Positions 49,474 to 50,363 of a stretch of 50,363 nt of DNA are shown here, piece by piece. The stretch lies in contig NC_014387.1 of the NCBI RefSeq assembly GCF_000145035.1, positions 3,271,969 through 3,322,331 of the forward strand, written 5' to 3'. Under the pieces are notes generated by a model. It saw nothing but the letters and a program-made list of their open reading frames with translations. It searched no databases and had not been told where the DNA came from. The stretch is from Butyrivibrio proteoclasticus B316. GTDB lineage: Bacteria; Bacillota; Clostridia; Lachnospirales; Lachnospiraceae. The position numbers and the translations under genes are program-made. How positions within the stretch are numbered: position 1 is the stretch's first letter; each line of letters opens with the position of its first letter.

Positions 49474-49638
49474 GAGTTTGTCACACTTTTCTTTTATCTT
49501 ATCGCAAGTTTTTTCAATCTGCAATGATTTAAAAAACTTTTAATTTTTATCTTTTTTATGTATTCATGTTAACTCTTTTACGGTTAATTATTATTCGCTT
49601 TCCTACTAATATATGTAACTCTTTTTCCAATCCATTTG

Positions 49639-49647
49639 TGTTATAAT
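49639..49647 (+). promoter_or_regulatory. dnaE extended -10 promoter
   Basis: TGTTATAAT is a perfect extended -10 element, 31 bp before the dnaE ATG. No good -35 is apparent (CTCTTT at 17 bp). Confidence 0.7.
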
Positions 49648-49677
49648 TTCTTCATATATTTAGTTGGGGTTAAAGAT

Positions 49678-50363
49678 ATGGCATTTACTCATTTGCACGT
49701 CCACACAGAATACTCTCTTCTGGACGGATCCAATAAGATAAAAGAATATGTTAAACGCCTTGGAGAACTTGGCATGACCGCCGGTGCTATCACGGACCAT
49801 GGTGTCATGTATGGCGTTATTGATTTCTATAAAGCCTGTCGCGATGCGGGCATCAATCCTGTAATCGGGTGCGAGGTTTACGTTGCTCCCGGTTCCCGCT
49901 TTGAAAAAGAGACTGCGGTTTCAGATGACCGATATTATCACCTTGTCCTTCTTGCTGAGAACAATGTCGGCTACGCTAACCTTTCGCACATTGTCAGCCG
50001 CGGTTTTACTGAAGGCTACTACTACAAGCCCCGTGTAGATATGGAGCTTTTAGAGCAGTACCATGAAGGAATTATTGCGCTTTCTGCCTGTCTTGCCGGC
50101 GAGATTCCCAGGAACATTGTTAAGGGCACTCCTGACAAGGCCAAAGAGGCAGCAATCCGCCTTGATAATATTTTTGGCCACGGGAATTTCTTCTTGGAAC
50201 TTCAGGATCACGGAATCCCTGAACAGAGGATGGTTAACGCTTCTCTCATGGCTCTTTCACAGGAGCTTGATATTCCGCTTGTTGCGACCAACGACTGCCA
50301 CTACACTTATGCAGATGATGCAGAAGCTCACGACCTTCTTCTCTGTATTCAGACGGGTAAAAA
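49678..50363 (+). CDS. dnaE: DNA polymerase III alpha subunit, 5' part
   Basis: The first 228 residues of the replicative DNA polymerase subunit DnaE; the gene continues beyond the window. The opening MAFTHLHVHTEYSLLDGSNK is the PHP domain, whose metal-binding His and Asp residues are present (HLHVHTEYS, ITDHGVMYG, IGCEVYV, SACLAG, NDCHYTYADDAEAHDLLLCI). GGGG before the ATG at 49678. The PHP domain may act in proofreading. Divergent from pfkA. Confidence 0.95.
   Translation, partial: MAFTHLHVHTEYSLLDGSNKIKEYVKRLGELGMTAGAITDHGVMYGVIDFYKACRDAGINPVIGCEVYVAPGSRFEKETAVSDDRYYHLVLLAENNVGYANLSHIVSRGFTEGYYYKPRVDMELLEQYHEGIIALSACLAGEIPRNIVKGTPDKAKEAAIRLDNIFGHGNFFLELQDHGIPEQRMVNASLMALSQELDIPLVATNDCHYTYADDAEAHDLLLCIQTGK

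Noticed and set aside
49374..49677. Replication origin or DnaA boxes between pfkA and dnaE
   Set aside because: AT-rich, but no TTATCCACA-type boxes were found; the region is explained by two divergent promoters.

Overview
The window looks like a chromosome segment of an anaerobic, AT-rich Firmicute of the family Lachnospiraceae, probably near Butyrivibrio or Pseudobutyrivibrio. This is inferred from the proteins (GH127 sugar locus, class II LysRS with a Gln/Asn-rich N-terminus, YesL/DUF624, the greA-lysS and coaX-birA neighbourhoods) and the AGGAGG-type ribosome binding sites. No database search was run. Nearly every gene is on the minus strand.

Layout. (1) 0.1-8.3 kb: a NUDIX hydrolase, then a sugar operon (GH127 beta-L-arabinofuranosidase, solute-binding lipoprotein, two permeases, YesL) divergent from a LacI regulator, with three operator-like palindromes between them. 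No sugar ATPase is encoded here, so a shared one is likely. (2) 8.3-19.5 kb: many small, mostly single-gene units (FMN split barrel, SWIM protein, four acetyltransferases or related enzymes, methyltransferases, phosphoesterase, tautomerase, tRNA-Ala). Several are broken: a frameshifted HAD hydrolase, a frameshifted 110-residue family, a DUF5131 C-terminal fragment and a NUDIX N-terminal fragment. (3) 19.5-24.3 kb: accessory DNA with a lysS 3'-end remnant, a DUF4417 three-gene cassette, a candidate small RNA, an XRE-ImmA/IrrE plus PIN toxin-antitoxin-like pair and a truncated Fur gene. (4) 24.3-31.8 kb: a convergent cluster with an M14-type deacylase facing a Nik/Dpp-type ABC importer operon that also encodes a methyltransferase and a DUF4198 protein. 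The two outer promoters share a G/C-tract palindrome, and a third copy lies at the window's left edge. (5) 31.9-34.1 kb: a Kef-type antiporter and a radical-SAM fragment. (6) 34.2-37.8 kb: a small module (serine recombinase, PD-(D/E)XK-like nuclease, one unknown protein, many repeats) bounded by a decayed lysS 3' end on one side and the intact lysS on the other. (7) 37.8-50.4 kb: conserved core genes lysS, greA, dusB-like, a DUF6145-like gene, coaX, birA, argF, a SleB/CwlJ cell-wall hydrolase, proC, a SpoU-type rRNA methyltransferase, pfkA and the 5' end of dnaE.

The most interesting signals are: the three-copy palindrome AACCCCCCANGGGGCTT, which ties a metal- or metallophore-like importer to a deacylase; two lysS 3'-end remnants that mark lysS as a recurrent integration site; and a pair of tandem hairpins at 48.2 kb whose stems differ by compensatory changes around a conserved loop. 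No CRISPR array, complete prophage or insertion sequence with an intact transposase was seen.
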